From Paracoccaceae bacterium (GTDB lineage: Bacteria > Pseudomonadota > Alphaproteobacteria > Rhodobacterales > Rhodobacteraceae), in NCBI GenBank assembly GCA_023263735.1, contig JALQUQ010000022.1, forward strand, positions 1-15,069: a DNA stretch of 15,069 bases. The letters are read 5' to 3'. Positions 1 to 11,856 of the stretch are shown here, piece by piece (the first letter of the stretch is position 1; every line of letters starts with the position of its first letter). The notes under the pieces were generated by a model. That model did no database searches. It had not been told where the DNA came from and saw nothing but the letters and a program-made list of their open reading frames with translations. The position numbers and the translations under genes were made by a program.

Positions 1-109
1 TGTCATAGGTCGGAATGTTGCGCAGGATATAGGGGCGACCCATCCCCACGGTTTTCTGGCTGCGGGCTTCGCGACGCGACTGCCGCCCGGATCTGCGAAT
101 TTCGTTCAT
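1..109 (-). CDS. N-terminal fragment of a possible MttB-like (trimethylamine methyltransferase family) protein
   Basis: Only the first 36 codons lie in the window; the gene continues past the left edge. The ATG at 109-107 is preceded by a good Shine-Dalgarno (GGGGAGA at 121-115, about 5-8 nt away), which supports a real start. The visible protein begins MNEIRRSGRQSRREAR, is Arg-rich, and then runs into RPYILRNIPTYD. From memory, an Arg/Gly-rich head followed by an 'I-R-x-IPTY' segment is typical of non-pyrrolysine MttB-superfamily methyltransferases of Rhodobacterales, which demethylate quaternary amines using a corrinoid protein. No catalytic region is visible, so the family call is an inference. 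It shares the strand of the glycogen operon but lies 139 nt beyond pgm with a hairpin and its own ribosome binding site, so it is probably a separate unit. Confidence 0.45.
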   Translation of the reverse strand, partial: MNEIRRSGRQSRREARSQKTVGMGRPYILRNIPTYD

Positions 110-144
110 TCTTGTCTCCCCGAATTATCGTTGGGGATATGACA

Positions 145-178
145 GCGCCCGAGGCGGGGGAAAGTCCGCATCGGGCGC
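145..178. other. Long imperfect hairpin between pgm and the left-edge gene
   Basis: The arms GCGCCCGA (145-152) and TCGGGCGC (171-178) are perfectly complementary over 8 bp. After one mismatch (153/170) the stem resumes with GCGG/CCGC (154-157 with 166-169), leaving an 8-nt loop. No T-run follows on either strand, so it is not a canonical intrinsic terminator. It sits in the 139-nt gap between the pgm stop (249) and the start of the left-edge gene (109). It could end the glycogen transcript, form a leader structure, or be an operator for that gene. Confidence 0.35.
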
Positions 179-248
179 GACAGTTAAAGGTCTGTTTCCG
201 CCATGACACTTTTCGCAAAAAGCACAAAAACGGTCGCTTCTGGATCGG

Positions 249-4028
<3,780 letters not shown>

Positions 4029-4032
<4 letters not shown>

Positions 4033-5453
4033 GCCAGCAACCGGCCATAAAGCGCGGCATAGGCCGCCGCCGATGGCTCCCACCCGACGGGATGGCGCAT
4101 CGCCGCCCGCTGCACCTGCGCCCAAGCCTTGGGATCGGCATAAAGCGCCGCCAACTTGGCCAAAGCCTGCGAAAAGGCCAGCGCATCGGTCGGGTGAAAC
4201 ACCACCCCCGTCGCCACCCCCGCCGCCTGCGTCGCGGGCGACAGGCCGATCACCGTATCGGCCAGCCCCCCGGTCGCAGCCACCACCGGCAAGGTGCCAA
4301 AGCGCAACCCATACATCTGCGTCAACCCGCAGGGTTCGAACCGCGACGGCACCAGCACCGCATCCCCACCGGCAAACATCCGGTGGCTCAGGCCCTCATC
4401 ATATCCCAACCGCACCGCGACCCGTCCCGGGAATTGCCCGGCCAAACGCTGCATGGCCTGCTCCAACGCCGGATCGCCCGTGCCCAGCACCGCCAGACCG
4501 CCCCCCAGTTCGACAAAATCCGGAATGACCTGCGGCAACAGGTCGATCCCCTTCTGATCGGTCAGACGGCTGACAACAATCGCCAAGGGCCCCGGCGGAT
4601 CGATCCCGAATTCCGCACAAAGGGCCGCCCGCGCCCGCAGCTTGCCGCTCATATTCGCCGCCGCATAGGGCGTCTCGGTCGCCTCCGGGTCCCACAGGTC
4701 AAGGTCAACCCCGTTCAGAATGCCCGAAACATTGGCCTTGCGCGCCTCGATCACCCCCTGCAGCCCCATGCCAAAGGCAGGCCGCATCAGCTCCTCGGCA
4801 TAGGTGGGCGACACGGTGGTGATCCAATCGGCCGTGACCAACCCCGCCTTCAGGCTCGACAGATTGCCGTAATATTCCAAAGCATCCGAATGAAACGCCT
4901 CGCCCGGCAGCCGCAATTCCCCCATCAACGCCGCCGGGGCCCAGCCCTGAAAGGCGATGTTGTGAATGGTCATCACCGATTTCACGCCCCGCGCCCCGAA
5001 ATAACGCAGATAGGCCGGCGCAAACCCCGCCTGCCAGTCATGGGCGTGCAAGATCTCGGGCTTCCATCCCGCCACCCCGTCCCGCGCCACCACCGCCGCC
5101 ACCCAAGACAGCGCGGCAAACCGCTGCGGATTGTCGGGAAAATCGCCCCAACTGGAATTATAGGGCCCGCCATCGCGGTCATAAAGATGCGGCGCATCCA
5201 AAAGCAGCAGATCCAGCCCCTCGACCCGCCCCGCAAAAAGCCGCGCCACACCCCCGAACAGATGGTCATCCCGCCAAACCTCGACCATCTGCGACAGATG
5301 CCCACGCAGCTTGCGATAGGCGGGCAGCATCACCCGCATCTCCCAGCCCTGATCGGCCAAGGCACCGGGCAAGGCGCCCACCACATCCGCCAACCCCCCG
5401 GTCTTGATCAAAGGCACACATTCCGATGCCACCGAAAGGACTTTTCCCGCCAT
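4029..5453 (-). CDS. glgA: Glycogen synthase GlgA (ADP-glucose dependent)
   Basis: GT5 glycosyltransferase with a GT-B fold that transfers glucose from ADP-glucose to the non-reducing end of glycogen. The N-terminal nucleotide-sugar motif KTGGLADV places the ADP-glucose-binding lysine at residue 17. The C-terminal domain has VVSRLTDQKGIDLL and PSRFEPCGLTQMYGL, with Glu373 matching the E. coli catalytic Glu377. The start is ATG 5453-5451, chosen because GGAGG (5465-5461) sits 7 nt upstream and the protein then begins MAGKVLSVASE; the open frame further upstream is not family-like. Length is 474 aa, normal for the family. It follows glgC after 112 nt, the largest gap in the operon, which holds a G-rich hairpin. 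Its stop overlaps the glgX start. Confidence 0.96.
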
Positions 5454-5537
5454 GGCCCAGCCTCCAATTCCAACCTGCCGTGTCTCGACCCCTTTTCTTT
5501 CAGGGTCTTGCACCTTTTTCAAATACTCTCGGGGGGT

Positions 5538-5560
5538 GCGGGGGGCGGAAAGCCCCCCGC
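5538..5560 (-). terminator. Perfect 9-bp G6/C6 hairpin between glgC and glgA
   Basis: The arms GCGGGGGGC (5538-5546) and GCCCCCCGC (5552-5560) pair perfectly around a 5-nt loop, immediately after the glgC stop (5566). In the transcribed (minus) direction the hairpin is followed by ACCCCCCGAGAGTATTTGA. A C-rich stretch then G(A)GTATTT after a hairpin is, from memory, a common intergenic signature in Rhodobacterales. There is no true U-tract, so it may be an attenuator or a 3'-end stabiliser of glgPBC mRNA rather than a full terminator. A second G6 block at 5531-5536 could compete for the same C6 arm. Confidence 0.4.
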
Positions 5561-5565
5561 CGCCC

Positions 5566-6840
5566 TCAGCCGTGTTTGGCCGACCACCGGGTCAGCATGT
5601 CCTGCGTGATCAGCACGATCCCGCTGTCGGTGCGGCGGAACCATTTCGCGTCTTCCTCGGGGTCTTGGCCGACGACCAGCCCCTCGGGGATCACGACACC
5701 GGAATCGATCACCACATTCTTCAGCTCGGCCTTGCGGTTCACCACCACCCGGGGCAGCGCCACGACATATTCAAGGCTGGAATAGCTGTGCGTCCGCACC
5801 CCGGTGAACAGCAGCGAATTGCGCACCTCCGACCCCGAAACGATGCAATCGCCCGAAATCAGCGACGAAATCGCCATGCCGCGCCGCCCGTCCTCGTTGT
5901 GAATGAACTTGGCCGGGGGCACGATTTCCGAATAGGTCCAGATCGGCCAGCTGTTGTCATAAATGTCCAGCTTGGGCGTAAAATCAGTCAGGTCGATGTT
6001 GGCCTGCCAAAAGGCATCGATCGTCCCCACATCGCGCCAATAGGGTTCATCCTCCAGCCCGCTGGTGACGCAGCTGTCGGCGAATTTATGCGCCATGGCC
6101 TTGCCCTTTTGCACGATCATCGGGATCAGATCGTTGCCGAAATCATGGCTGGAATTCGGGTCTTCCATGTCTTTCAGCAACAGGTCGCGCAGGAAGGCCC
6201 AGTCAAAGACATAGATCCCCATCGAGGCCAGCGCATGATCGGGGTCGCCCGGAATCGCGGGCGGGTCCTTTGGTTTTTCCAGAAAGCTGGTGATCCGCAT
6301 GTCGGGATCGACCGCCATCACCCCAAAGGCCGAGGCTTCCATCCGCGGCACCGTCAAACAGCCGATGGTCACATCGGCCTTGCTGGTCACGTGCTGCTGC
6401 AACATGACCTCGTAATCCATCTTGTAGATATGGTCGCCGGCCAGAACGACCACATATTTGATGTTATAGCTGTCCACGATATCGATGTTCTGCGCCACGG
6501 CATCGGCGGTGCCCAGATACCATTTGCTCTCGCTCACCCGTTGCGAGGCGGGCAGGATGTCAAGATATTCGTTCCGCTCGGCCCGAAAGAAGTTCCATCC
6601 CCGTTGGCAGTGCCGGATCAGGCTGTGGGCCTTGTACTGGGTCGCGACGCAGATCCGGCGCATGCCCGAGTTCAGGGCATTGGAGAGGGCAAAGTCGATG
6701 ATCCGGGTTTTGCCGCCGAAATAGACAGCGGGCTTGGCACGTCGGTCCGTCAGTTCTTTCAACCGGCTGCCACGTCCCCCGGCCAGAACAAAGGCCATGG
6801 CCTGACTTGACAGTCGGGTGTTCGGTGTTGCTTTCATCAT
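5566..6840 (-). CDS. glgC: Glucose-1-phosphate adenylyltransferase GlgC
   Basis: Makes ADP-glucose from glucose-1-P and ATP, the committed and allosterically controlled step of bacterial glycogen synthesis. The nucleotidyltransferase signature [13 protein letters not shown] lies near the N-terminus. It is followed by [22 protein letters not shown], with the activator-site lysine region, [12 protein letters not shown], and the glucose-1-P-binding [14 protein letters not shown] left-handed beta-helix-like C-terminus follows ([27 protein letters not shown]). The start is ATGATG at 6840-6835. GGAGG (6847-6843) is 2 nt from the first ATG and 5 nt from the second, so translation may begin at 6837, giving 423 aa rather than 424. 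It lies 28 nt after glgB. Activation by fructose-6-P and/or pyruvate is known for related enzymes but cannot be read from this sequence alone. Confidence 0.96.
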   Translation of the reverse strand: MMKATPNTRLSSQAMAFVLAGGRGSRLKELTDRRAKPAVYFGGKTRIIDFALSNALNSGMRRICVATQYKAHSLIRHCQRGWNFFRAERNEYLDILPASQRVSESKWYLGTADAVAQNIDIVDSYNIKYVVVLAGDHIYKMDYEVMLQQHVTSKADVTIGCLTVPRMEASAFGVMAVDPDMRITSFLEKPKDPPAIPGDPDHALASMGIYVFDWAFLRDLLLKDMEDPNSSHDFGNDLIPMIVQKGKAMAHKFADSCVTSGLEDEPYWRDVGTIDAFWQANIDLTDFTPKLDIYDNSWPIWTYSEIVPPAKFIHNEDGRRGMAISSLISGDCIVSGSEVRNSLLFTGVRTHSYSSLEYVVALPRVVVNRKAELKNVVIDSGVVIPEGLVVGQDPEEDAKWFRRTDSGIVLITQDMLTRWSAKHG

Positions 6841-6851
6841 CCCCTCCCTTT

Positions 6852-6868
6852 GCGGTGAAAATCACCGC
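6852..6868 (-). other. Perfect 7-bp hairpin in the glgB-glgC junction
   Basis: GCGGTGA (6852-6858) and TCACCGC (6862-6868) are exact reverse complements around a 3-nt loop. They fill most of the 28-nt spacer between the glgB stop (6871-6869) and the glgC ribosome binding site (6848-6843). The stem is short and has no U-run, so it is more likely an mRNA processing, stability or initiation-tuning element than a terminator. Confidence 0.45.
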
Positions 6869-9037
6869 TTATGCTTTTTTCAGATAGAGCGCGGTCAGCG
6901 GCGGCAGGGTGATCACGGACGAATGCTCGCGCCCGTGCCAGGCCACCGGCTCGGCCGTCACCGCCCCCGCATTGCCGCGATTGCCACCGCCATAAATGCC
7001 CGCATCCGTATTCAAAATCTCTGACCAATTCCCCGCTTCGGGCAACCCCAACCGATATTGGCGCTCCACCGGTGTCATATTGACGACAACCACGATCTTG
7101 TCATCTTCTGCCTTGCCCAGACGCACCCAACTGAACACCGAAGCCTCGGAATCCGACGCCTCGATCCATTCAAAGCCCTCGGGCGCGCAATCCTTGGCAT
7201 AAAGCGCAGGCTCGGCGGCATAAAGGCGGTTCAGGTCGCGCACCAGCCGTTGCATCCCGGAATGGGGCGCATGATCCAGCAAATGCCAGTCAAGGCTTTG
7301 ATTGTGGTTCCATTCCCGGCCTTGGGCGAACTCCTGCCCCATGAACAACAGCTTCTTGCCCGGATGCCCCCACATGAACCCGTAATAGGCCCGCAGATTG
7401 GCGAATTTCTGGTCACCATCGCCCGGCATCTTGTCCAGCAGGCTGCCCTTGCCATGCACCACTTCGTCATGGCTGATCGGAAGGATATAGTTTTCCGAAT
7501 AGGCGTAATGCAGACCAAAGGTCATCTGGTGGTGGTGGTATTTCCGATGAATCGGGTCCTTGTGCATGTAAGACAGGGTATCATTCATCCACCCCATGTT
7601 CCATTTGAACCCAAAGCCCAGCCCGCCATGATCCACCGGGCGGCTGACCCCCGGAAAGGCCGTCGATTCCTCGGCCACCGTCATGATCCCCGGCACTTCG
7701 CCATAGGCGGTGACATTCATCCGGCGCAGCATGGCAATCGCTTCGTAATTCTCGCGGCCGCCGTCGCGGTTGGCGATCCACTGGCCATCCTGACGGCTGT
7801 AATCGCGGTAAAGCATCGAGGCCACGGCATCCACGCGCAAGCCGTCGATGTGGTATTCCTCAAGCCAGTACAGCGCGTTCGAGGTCAGGAAGTTCTGCAC
7901 CTCGGTCCGGCCATAGTTATAGATCAGCGTGTTCCAATCCTGATGGAACCCTTCGCGCGGGTCAGCATGTTCATAAAGGGCGGTGCCGTCGAACTGGCCC
8001 AGACCATGGGCATCTGTCGGGAAATGGCCGGGCACCCAATCCAAAAGTACCCCCAGCCCCTTGCGATGCGCGGCATCGATAAAGGCGCGGAATTCCTCGG
8101 GCGTGCCGTGGCGGATGGTCGGGGCAAACAGGCCCACCGGCTGATATCCCCACGACCCATCAAACGGAAATTCAGAAACCGGCAGCAATTCGATATGGGT
8201 AAAGCCCATGTCGGCGGCGTAATCCGTCAGTTGATCGGCCAGTTCCAGATAGCTGAGCATCCGGTCGCCCGGCGCGCGGCGCCAACTGCCCAGATGAACC
8301 TCGTAGATCGAAATCGGCGCATCGATCCGCTGTTTGGCGGCGCGGGTTTCCATCCAGTCGGCATCGCCGAAATCCCCCGCGATCCGCCGCACGACCGAGG
8401 CATTGGCTGGCGGATGTTCCGAGCCGAACCCGACCGGATCGGCCTTGAGCGGCAGCACCTCGCCATGGGGGCCGCGGATTTCGTATTTATAGGCGGTCCC
8501 TTCGGTCAGCCCCGGGATAAAGATCTCCCAGACCCCAGTCGCCCCCCGACGGCGCATCGGATGGCGGCGACCGTCCCAGATGTTGAAATCCCCCACCACG
8601 GACACGCGTTGCGCATTGGGCGCCCAGACCGCGAAATGCGTGCCGGCAAGGCCTTCGTGCGTCATCAGATGCGCGCCAAGCACCTGCCAGATGCGTTTAT
8701 GCGACCCCTCGCCCAGCAGGTATTCGTCCATCTCGCCCAGAACCGGCCCCAGAACAAAGGGATCGTCCCAGTCCCACGAGGTGCCATGCCCCTCGGCGCG
8801 CAGACGGTATTTCGATTTGCGGGGCAAGGGGCACAGGAACAACCCCTGCCCCCAATGCGCGGCCTCGATCTCTTTGGTCTTGCTGGTGCGGACCCACAGT
8901 TTTTCGGCCCCGGGCGCAAAGACGGTGACAACCCAAGTCTTGCCCCGCTTGTGCAACCCAAGTTGGGAAAAGGGGTCCCCATGGCGGCCTTCAACGATGG
9001 CCCAGGCTGCTCCATCATCGATCAATGTTTCTGCCAC
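6869..9037 (-). CDS. glgB: 1,4-alpha-glucan branching enzyme GlgB
   Basis: GH13 enzyme that transfers alpha-1,4 oligoglucan segments to form alpha-1,6 branches. Domain order is an N1 domain (residues about 1-115), a CBM48 domain ([20 protein letters not shown]), the catalytic barrel and a C-terminal beta domain. The catalytic residues are Asp403 in [12 protein letters not shown], Glu456 in [12 protein letters not shown] and Asp524 in [12 protein letters not shown]. All three are offset by exactly two from E. coli GlgB (405/458/526), so the barrel is collinear and intact. The length is 722 aa against 728 aa in E. coli. The start is GTG at 9037-9035 with GGGGGA (9049-9044) about 6 nt upstream. 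It follows glgP after 33 nt. Confidence 0.97.
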   Translation of the reverse strand: MAETLIDDGAAWAIVEGRHGDPFSQLGLHKRGKTWVVTVFAPGAEKLWVRTSKTKEIEAAHWGQGLFLCPLPRKSKYRLRAEGHGTSWDWDDPFVLGPVLGEMDEYLLGEGSHKRIWQVLGAHLMTHEGLAGTHFAVWAPNAQRVSVVGDFNIWDGRRHPMRRRGATGVWEIFIPGLTEGTAYKYEIRGPHGEVLPLKADPVGFGSEHPPANASVVRRIAGDFGDADWMETRAAKQRIDAPISIYEVHLGSWRRAPGDRMLSYLELADQLTDYAADMGFTHIELLPVSEFPFDGSWGYQPVGLFAPTIRHGTPEEFRAFIDAAHRKGLGVLLDWVPGHFPTDAHGLGQFDGTALYEHADPREGFHQDWNTLIYNYGRTEVQNFLTSNALYWLEEYHIDGLRVDAVASMLYRDYSRQDGQWIANRDGGRENYEAIAMLRRMNVTAYGEVPGIMTVAEESTAFPGVSRPVDHGGLGFGFKWNMGWMNDTLSYMHKDPIHRKYHHHQMTFGLHYAYSENYILPISHDEVVHGKGSLLDKMPGDGDQKFANLRAYYGFMWGHPGKKLLFMGQEFAQGREWNHNQSLDWHLLDHAPHSGMQRLVRDLNRLYAAEPALYAKDCAPEGFEWIEASDSEASVFSWVRLGKAEDDKIVVVVNMTPVERQYRLGLPEAGNWSEILNTDAGIYGGGNRGNAGAVTAEPVAWHGREHSSVITLPPLTALYLKKA

Positions 9038-9061
9038 GTGCTGTCCCCCAAATTCCGGTGA

Positions 9062-9083
9062 TCCCGCGCCTTACAGCGCGGGA
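9062..9083 (-). other. Hairpin enclosing the glgP stop codon
   Basis: TCCCGCGC (9062-9069) and GCGCGGGA (9076-9083) are perfect complements. The 6-nt loop contains the glgP TAA (9073-9071). It lies just upstream of glgB, with no U-tract after it. It may protect the glgP 3' end or act as a weak attenuator that sets the glgP to glgB ratio. Confidence 0.45.
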
Positions 9084-11476
9084 GCCACGTTCCAAATTTC
9101 TTTCATATAGCTGCGGATCGTCCGGTCCGACGAAAAGTAACCCGAACGCGCCGTGTTCAGCGCGGCCATCGTCACCCAGGCATCGCGGTCGGGATAAACC
9201 TGATCCACCTTGGCCTGCGCCTGATCATACGAGTCAAAGTCGCTGGCCACGAGGAAGTAATCGTGGTGCCAGACGCGATGAACCAAGCCGTGATAACGGT
9301 CTTTCTGATCGGGCGAGAACCGACCCTCGGCCAGCATTTGCAGCACATCCATCAGCGGGCCGCTCGCCTCGATCGCCTTGCGGGCGTGATCGGGGTCTTG
9401 ACGACGCGGGCCCACCTGATCGGCGGTCAACCCGAACAGGAAGAAGTTTTCCGCCCCCACCTCTTGCAGGATTTCCACATTGGCGCCGTCCAGCGTGCCA
9501 ATCGTCGGCGCCCCGTTCATCATGAACTTCATGTTGCCGGTGCCCGACGCCTCCTTGCCCGCCGTCGAAATCTGTTCCGAAAGATCCGCCGCCGGGATCA
9601 GCCGTTCGGCCATCGAGACGTTGTAATTCGGCGGATAAACGATCTTGAGCAGATCGCCCGTCACCGGATCGTTGTTCACCACCTGCGCCACATCGTTGAT
9701 CAGGCGGATCACCTCTTTCGCCACCGCATAGCCGGGGGCTGCCTTGCCGCCAAAAAACTTGACCCGCGGCACCCAGTTCGCGGTGGGGTTCTGGCGGATG
9801 GCGTGCCAGTGGGCCACCGTCTGCAAGATGTTCAAAAGCTGGCGTTTGTATTCATGGATGCGCTTGACCTGCACATCGTACAAGGCATCGGGGCTGATCT
9901 TGACTCCCAATTGCTGGCCCACCCAATTCGACAGGCCCACCTTGTTTTCCCGCTTGGCCGCATCAAAGGCCGTGCGGAAGGATTTGGTCTGGATCGGCTT
10001 TTCCAGCTCTTTCAGCCGGTCAAGGTTCGACTCCCACCCGTCGCCGATGGTGTCGGTGATCAGGGCCGACAGGGGGCGGTTGCACATTTTCAGCCACCGG
10101 CGCGGCGTGACCCCGTTGGTCTGGTTGATGATCCGATCCGGATGCAGGGCGTGCAGTTCCGGGAACAGGTTCTTTTTCACCAGATCGGAATGCAGCGCCG
10201 AAACCCCGTTCACCTTGTGCGCCATCACAAAGGCCAATTCGCCCATGCGCACTTCGTGATGCTTGACGATGCCCACATAGTGAGGCCGGCCGGGATAGAC
10301 GCGGCGGTGCCAGCTGTCGATCTGCTCGACGATCTGCATATGGCGCGGCAGCACATTTCCAAAGGTAAAGGTCGCCCACCGCTCCAGCGCCTCTGGCAAA
10401 AGCGTGTGGTTGGTATAGCCCAAACAGCCCCGCGCGGTTTCCAGCGCGGTTTCGAAATCCAGACCATGGTCATCCATCAGCAACCGGATGAGTTCTGGCC
10501 CCGCAATGGCGGGATGGGTGTCGTTCATCTGAACCGCGACATGTTTGGGCAAATCGCGCAGGTCGGAATAGCTGGCAAGATAGCGGCGCAGAATGTCTTG
10601 CAAGGCGGCCGAGGTCAGCAGGAATTCCTGCTTCAGCCGCAGTTCCTTGCCGGCATAGGTCGTATCGTCGGGATAGAGCACCCGGCTGAGCGTGCGGGCC
10701 AAGGCCTCGGGTTCGGCGGCGGCGGTGTAATCGCCACGGTTGAACCGCTCCAGATCGAATTGCGTCGTGGGCAACGCCCCCCACAGGCGCAGGGTATTGG
10801 CCCATTTCCCCTGCCAGCCGATCACCGGCGTGTCAAAGGCCGAGGCCAACACCGTTTCTTCGGGCACCCAAACCGATTTGCCGCCCTTTTGTTCGACATA
10901 GCCCTTGAACGGAATCACATAGGCCGATTCCGGGCGCGCGAATTCCCAAGGATGGGTTTGTTTCAGCCAATCTTCGGGCGTTTCGACCTGACGCCCGCCT
11001 TCGAACCGTTGCCGGAACAGCCCATGTTCATAGCGGATACCATAGCCATAGGCCGGGCACCCCAATGTCGCCATGCTTTCCATGAAACAGGCCGCCAGCC
11101 GCCCCAACCCGCCATTGCCAAGGGCTGCATCGGGCTCATCCTCGACGATGTCGCGGAAATTCTGGCCAAAGTTCGCCATCACCTCTTCGGCCTTGTCGCG
11201 CAGGCCCAGATTGATCGTCGCATCCTCAAGCAGACGCCCGATCAGGAATTCCATCGACAGATAATAAACCCGCTTGCGCCCCTCGGCCCAAGTCTTGCGG
11301 GTCGAGGCAAACCACGGCTCCACGATCCGGTCGCGCAAAGTGTATGACAGCGCCATGCGCCAGTCATAGCGGCTGGCATGATCGGGATCCTTGCCCAGCG
11401 TAAAGGTCAAATGCCGCAGGACATCGGCTTCCAAGGTCTTGGGGGTAAAGCTAAGTTCTGTCACTTCGTTTTCCAT
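9071..11476 (-). CDS. glgP: Glycogen/starch/alpha-glucan phosphorylase GlgP
   Basis: GT35 pyridoxal-phosphate enzyme releasing glucose-1-P from non-reducing ends of glycogen. The PLP-lysine motif EASGTGNMKFMMNGA is present with the lysine at residue 650. Other family markers are DAALGNGGLGRLAACFMES, YGIRYEHGLF, NDTHPAIA, VKRIHEYKRQLLN and VNNDPVTGDLLK. I use ATG 11476-11474 (801 aa); an in-frame GTG three codons upstream (11485) is possible and neither has a strong Shine-Dalgarno. It is the first gene of the operon, reading away from nsrR across a 371-nt region with operator-like sites. Its position ahead of the biosynthetic genes means breakdown and synthesis enzymes share a transcript, so flux direction must be set largely at enzyme level, for example through GlgC allostery. 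Confidence 0.96.
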   Translation of the reverse strand: MENEVTELSFTPKTLEADVLRHLTFTLGKDPDHASRYDWRMALSYTLRDRIVEPWFASTRKTWAEGRKRVYYLSMEFLIGRLLEDATINLGLRDKAEEVMANFGQNFRDIVEDEPDAALGNGGLGRLAACFMESMATLGCPAYGYGIRYEHGLFRQRFEGGRQVETPEDWLKQTHPWEFARPESAYVIPFKGYVEQKGGKSVWVPEETVLASAFDTPVIGWQGKWANTLRLWGALPTTQFDLERFNRGDYTAAAEPEALARTLSRVLYPDDTTYAGKELRLKQEFLLTSAALQDILRRYLASYSDLRDLPKHVAVQMNDTHPAIAGPELIRLLMDDHGLDFETALETARGCLGYTNHTLLPEALERWATFTFGNVLPRHMQIVEQIDSWHRRVYPGRPHYVGIVKHHEVRMGELAFVMAHKVNGVSALHSDLVKKNLFPELHALHPDRIINQTNGVTPRRWLKMCNRPLSALITDTIGDGWESNLDRLKELEKPIQTKSFRTAFDAAKRENKVGLSNWVGQQLGVKISPDALYDVQVKRIHEYKRQLLNILQTVAHWHAIRQNPTANWVPRVKFFGGKAAPGYAVAKEVIRLINDVAQVVNNDPVTGDLLKIVYPPNYNVSMAERLIPAADLSEQISTAGKEASGTGNMKFMMNGAPTIGTLDGANVEILQEVGAENFFLFGLTADQVGPRRQDPDHARKAIEASGPLMDVLQMLAEGRFSPDQKDRYHGLVHRVWHHDYFLVASDFDSYDQAQAKVDQVYPDRDAWVTMAALNTARSGYFSSDRTIRSYMKEIWNVAPAL

Positions 11477-11566
11477 TTGATGCACCGCAATGGCGCCTGC
11501 CTGTCGGAAAGGCTACGTTGCACAGCATTGCCGTCAAGGCCGTAAACGCCCGGGCTTCTTACGATT

Positions 11567-11578
11567 GTTAACGCAAAC
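11567..11578. promoter_or_regulatory. GTTAACGCAAAC element, LacI-type operator candidate upstream of glgP
   Basis: The 12-mer has the same layout (GTT..CG..AAC) as the elements upstream of both gap genes in this window. It lies about 90 nt upstream of the glgP start, between the AT-rich block and the gene, which would suit repression or roadblock. The assignment is by similarity only. Confidence 0.35.
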
Positions 11579-11628
11579 ACCACGCAAAAGCATTAAAATT
11601 AATTACCTCAAAAACAAAGACTTACGCA

Positions 11629-11646
11629 ATTCAAAGCGCTTTGAAT
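11629..11646. promoter_or_regulatory. Perfect 18-bp palindrome ATTCAAAGCGCTTTGAAT
   Basis: All nine base pairs are symmetric and the centre is AGCGCT, the hallmark of many LacI/GalR-family operators. A third half-site follows at 11648-11653, so TTGAAT-A-ATTCAA (11641-11653) forms a second overlapping symmetric element. It is the most symmetric site in the region, lies in the AT-rich block and is about 150 nt upstream of glgP. A sugar-responsive LacI-family repressor of the glycogen operon is the natural reading. The regulator itself is not in this window. Confidence 0.55.
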
Positions 11647-11747
11647 AATTCAACCGCCGATTTTTGACCCTGCCCGACAATCTCGCCTCTGGCTGTTTGA
11701 CTTTTTCCCGCTCTGGTTCCGAACGCACGGAATAAGGCAAATGGCGC

Positions 11748-11765
11748 ACATGATCTGGATCATGT
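11748..11765. promoter_or_regulatory. Inverted repeat ACATGATC-TG-GATCATGT upstream of nsrR
   Basis: The 8-bp arms are perfect and flank TG, about 92 nt before the nsrR start. The inner TGAT-N4-ATCA matches eight of the ten specified positions of the FNR/Dnr-type box TTGAT-N4-ATCAA; the outermost bases differ. It could bind FnrL or a Dnr/NnrR-type regulator, or be the operator of the adjacent Rrf2 protein itself. Confidence 0.45.
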
Positions 11766-11856
11766 CACCGAAACCCTAGTCGTGGGAAAACCTTTTACAT
11801 GGGCGATTCGCCTCGTCCACGCGGAGAAATGAGAAAAACAGACCAAGGGCCAGACC

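Larger units (their letters stand above)
11486..11856. other. Divergent intergenic regulatory region between glgP and nsrR
   Basis: No coding region is seen in these 371 nt apart from shadow frames of nsrR. About 11577-11655 is distinctly AT-rich against the GC-rich surroundings and is the likeliest site of the glgP promoter, though no convincing -35/-10 pair could be picked out. From left to right it holds GTTAACGCAAAC (11567-11578), the 18-bp AGCGCT-core palindrome (11629-11646) and the FNR-like inverted repeat (11748-11765). The nsrR ribosome binding site AAGGG lies about 8 nt before its ATG. Confidence 0.6.

Noticed and set aside
4033..4125. Upstream extension of glgX inside glgA
   Set aside because: The extra N-terminal residues are Gly/Ala/Arg-rich and not family-like; the GTGA overlap with the glgA stop is a better start.
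4092..5609. 505-codon plus-strand frame opposite glgA
   Set aside because: Low-complexity Arg/His/Pro/Gln translation, typical of an antisense shadow.
7058..9061. 667-codon open frame on the plus strand opposite glgB
   Set aside because: Same codon-bias shadow; no domain or ribosome binding site. glgB on the minus strand has all catalytic residues.
9263..11347. 694-codon open frame on the plus strand opposite glgP
   Set aside because: Antisense shadow produced by G/C-biased third codon positions of glgP. The translation is rich in Arg, His, Gln and Pro with no recognisable domain, while the minus frame matches phosphorylase throughout.
11698..11703. TTGACT as the -35 of an nsrR promoter
   Set aside because: No acceptable -10 lies 16-18 nt downstream (CGAACG at the expected place).
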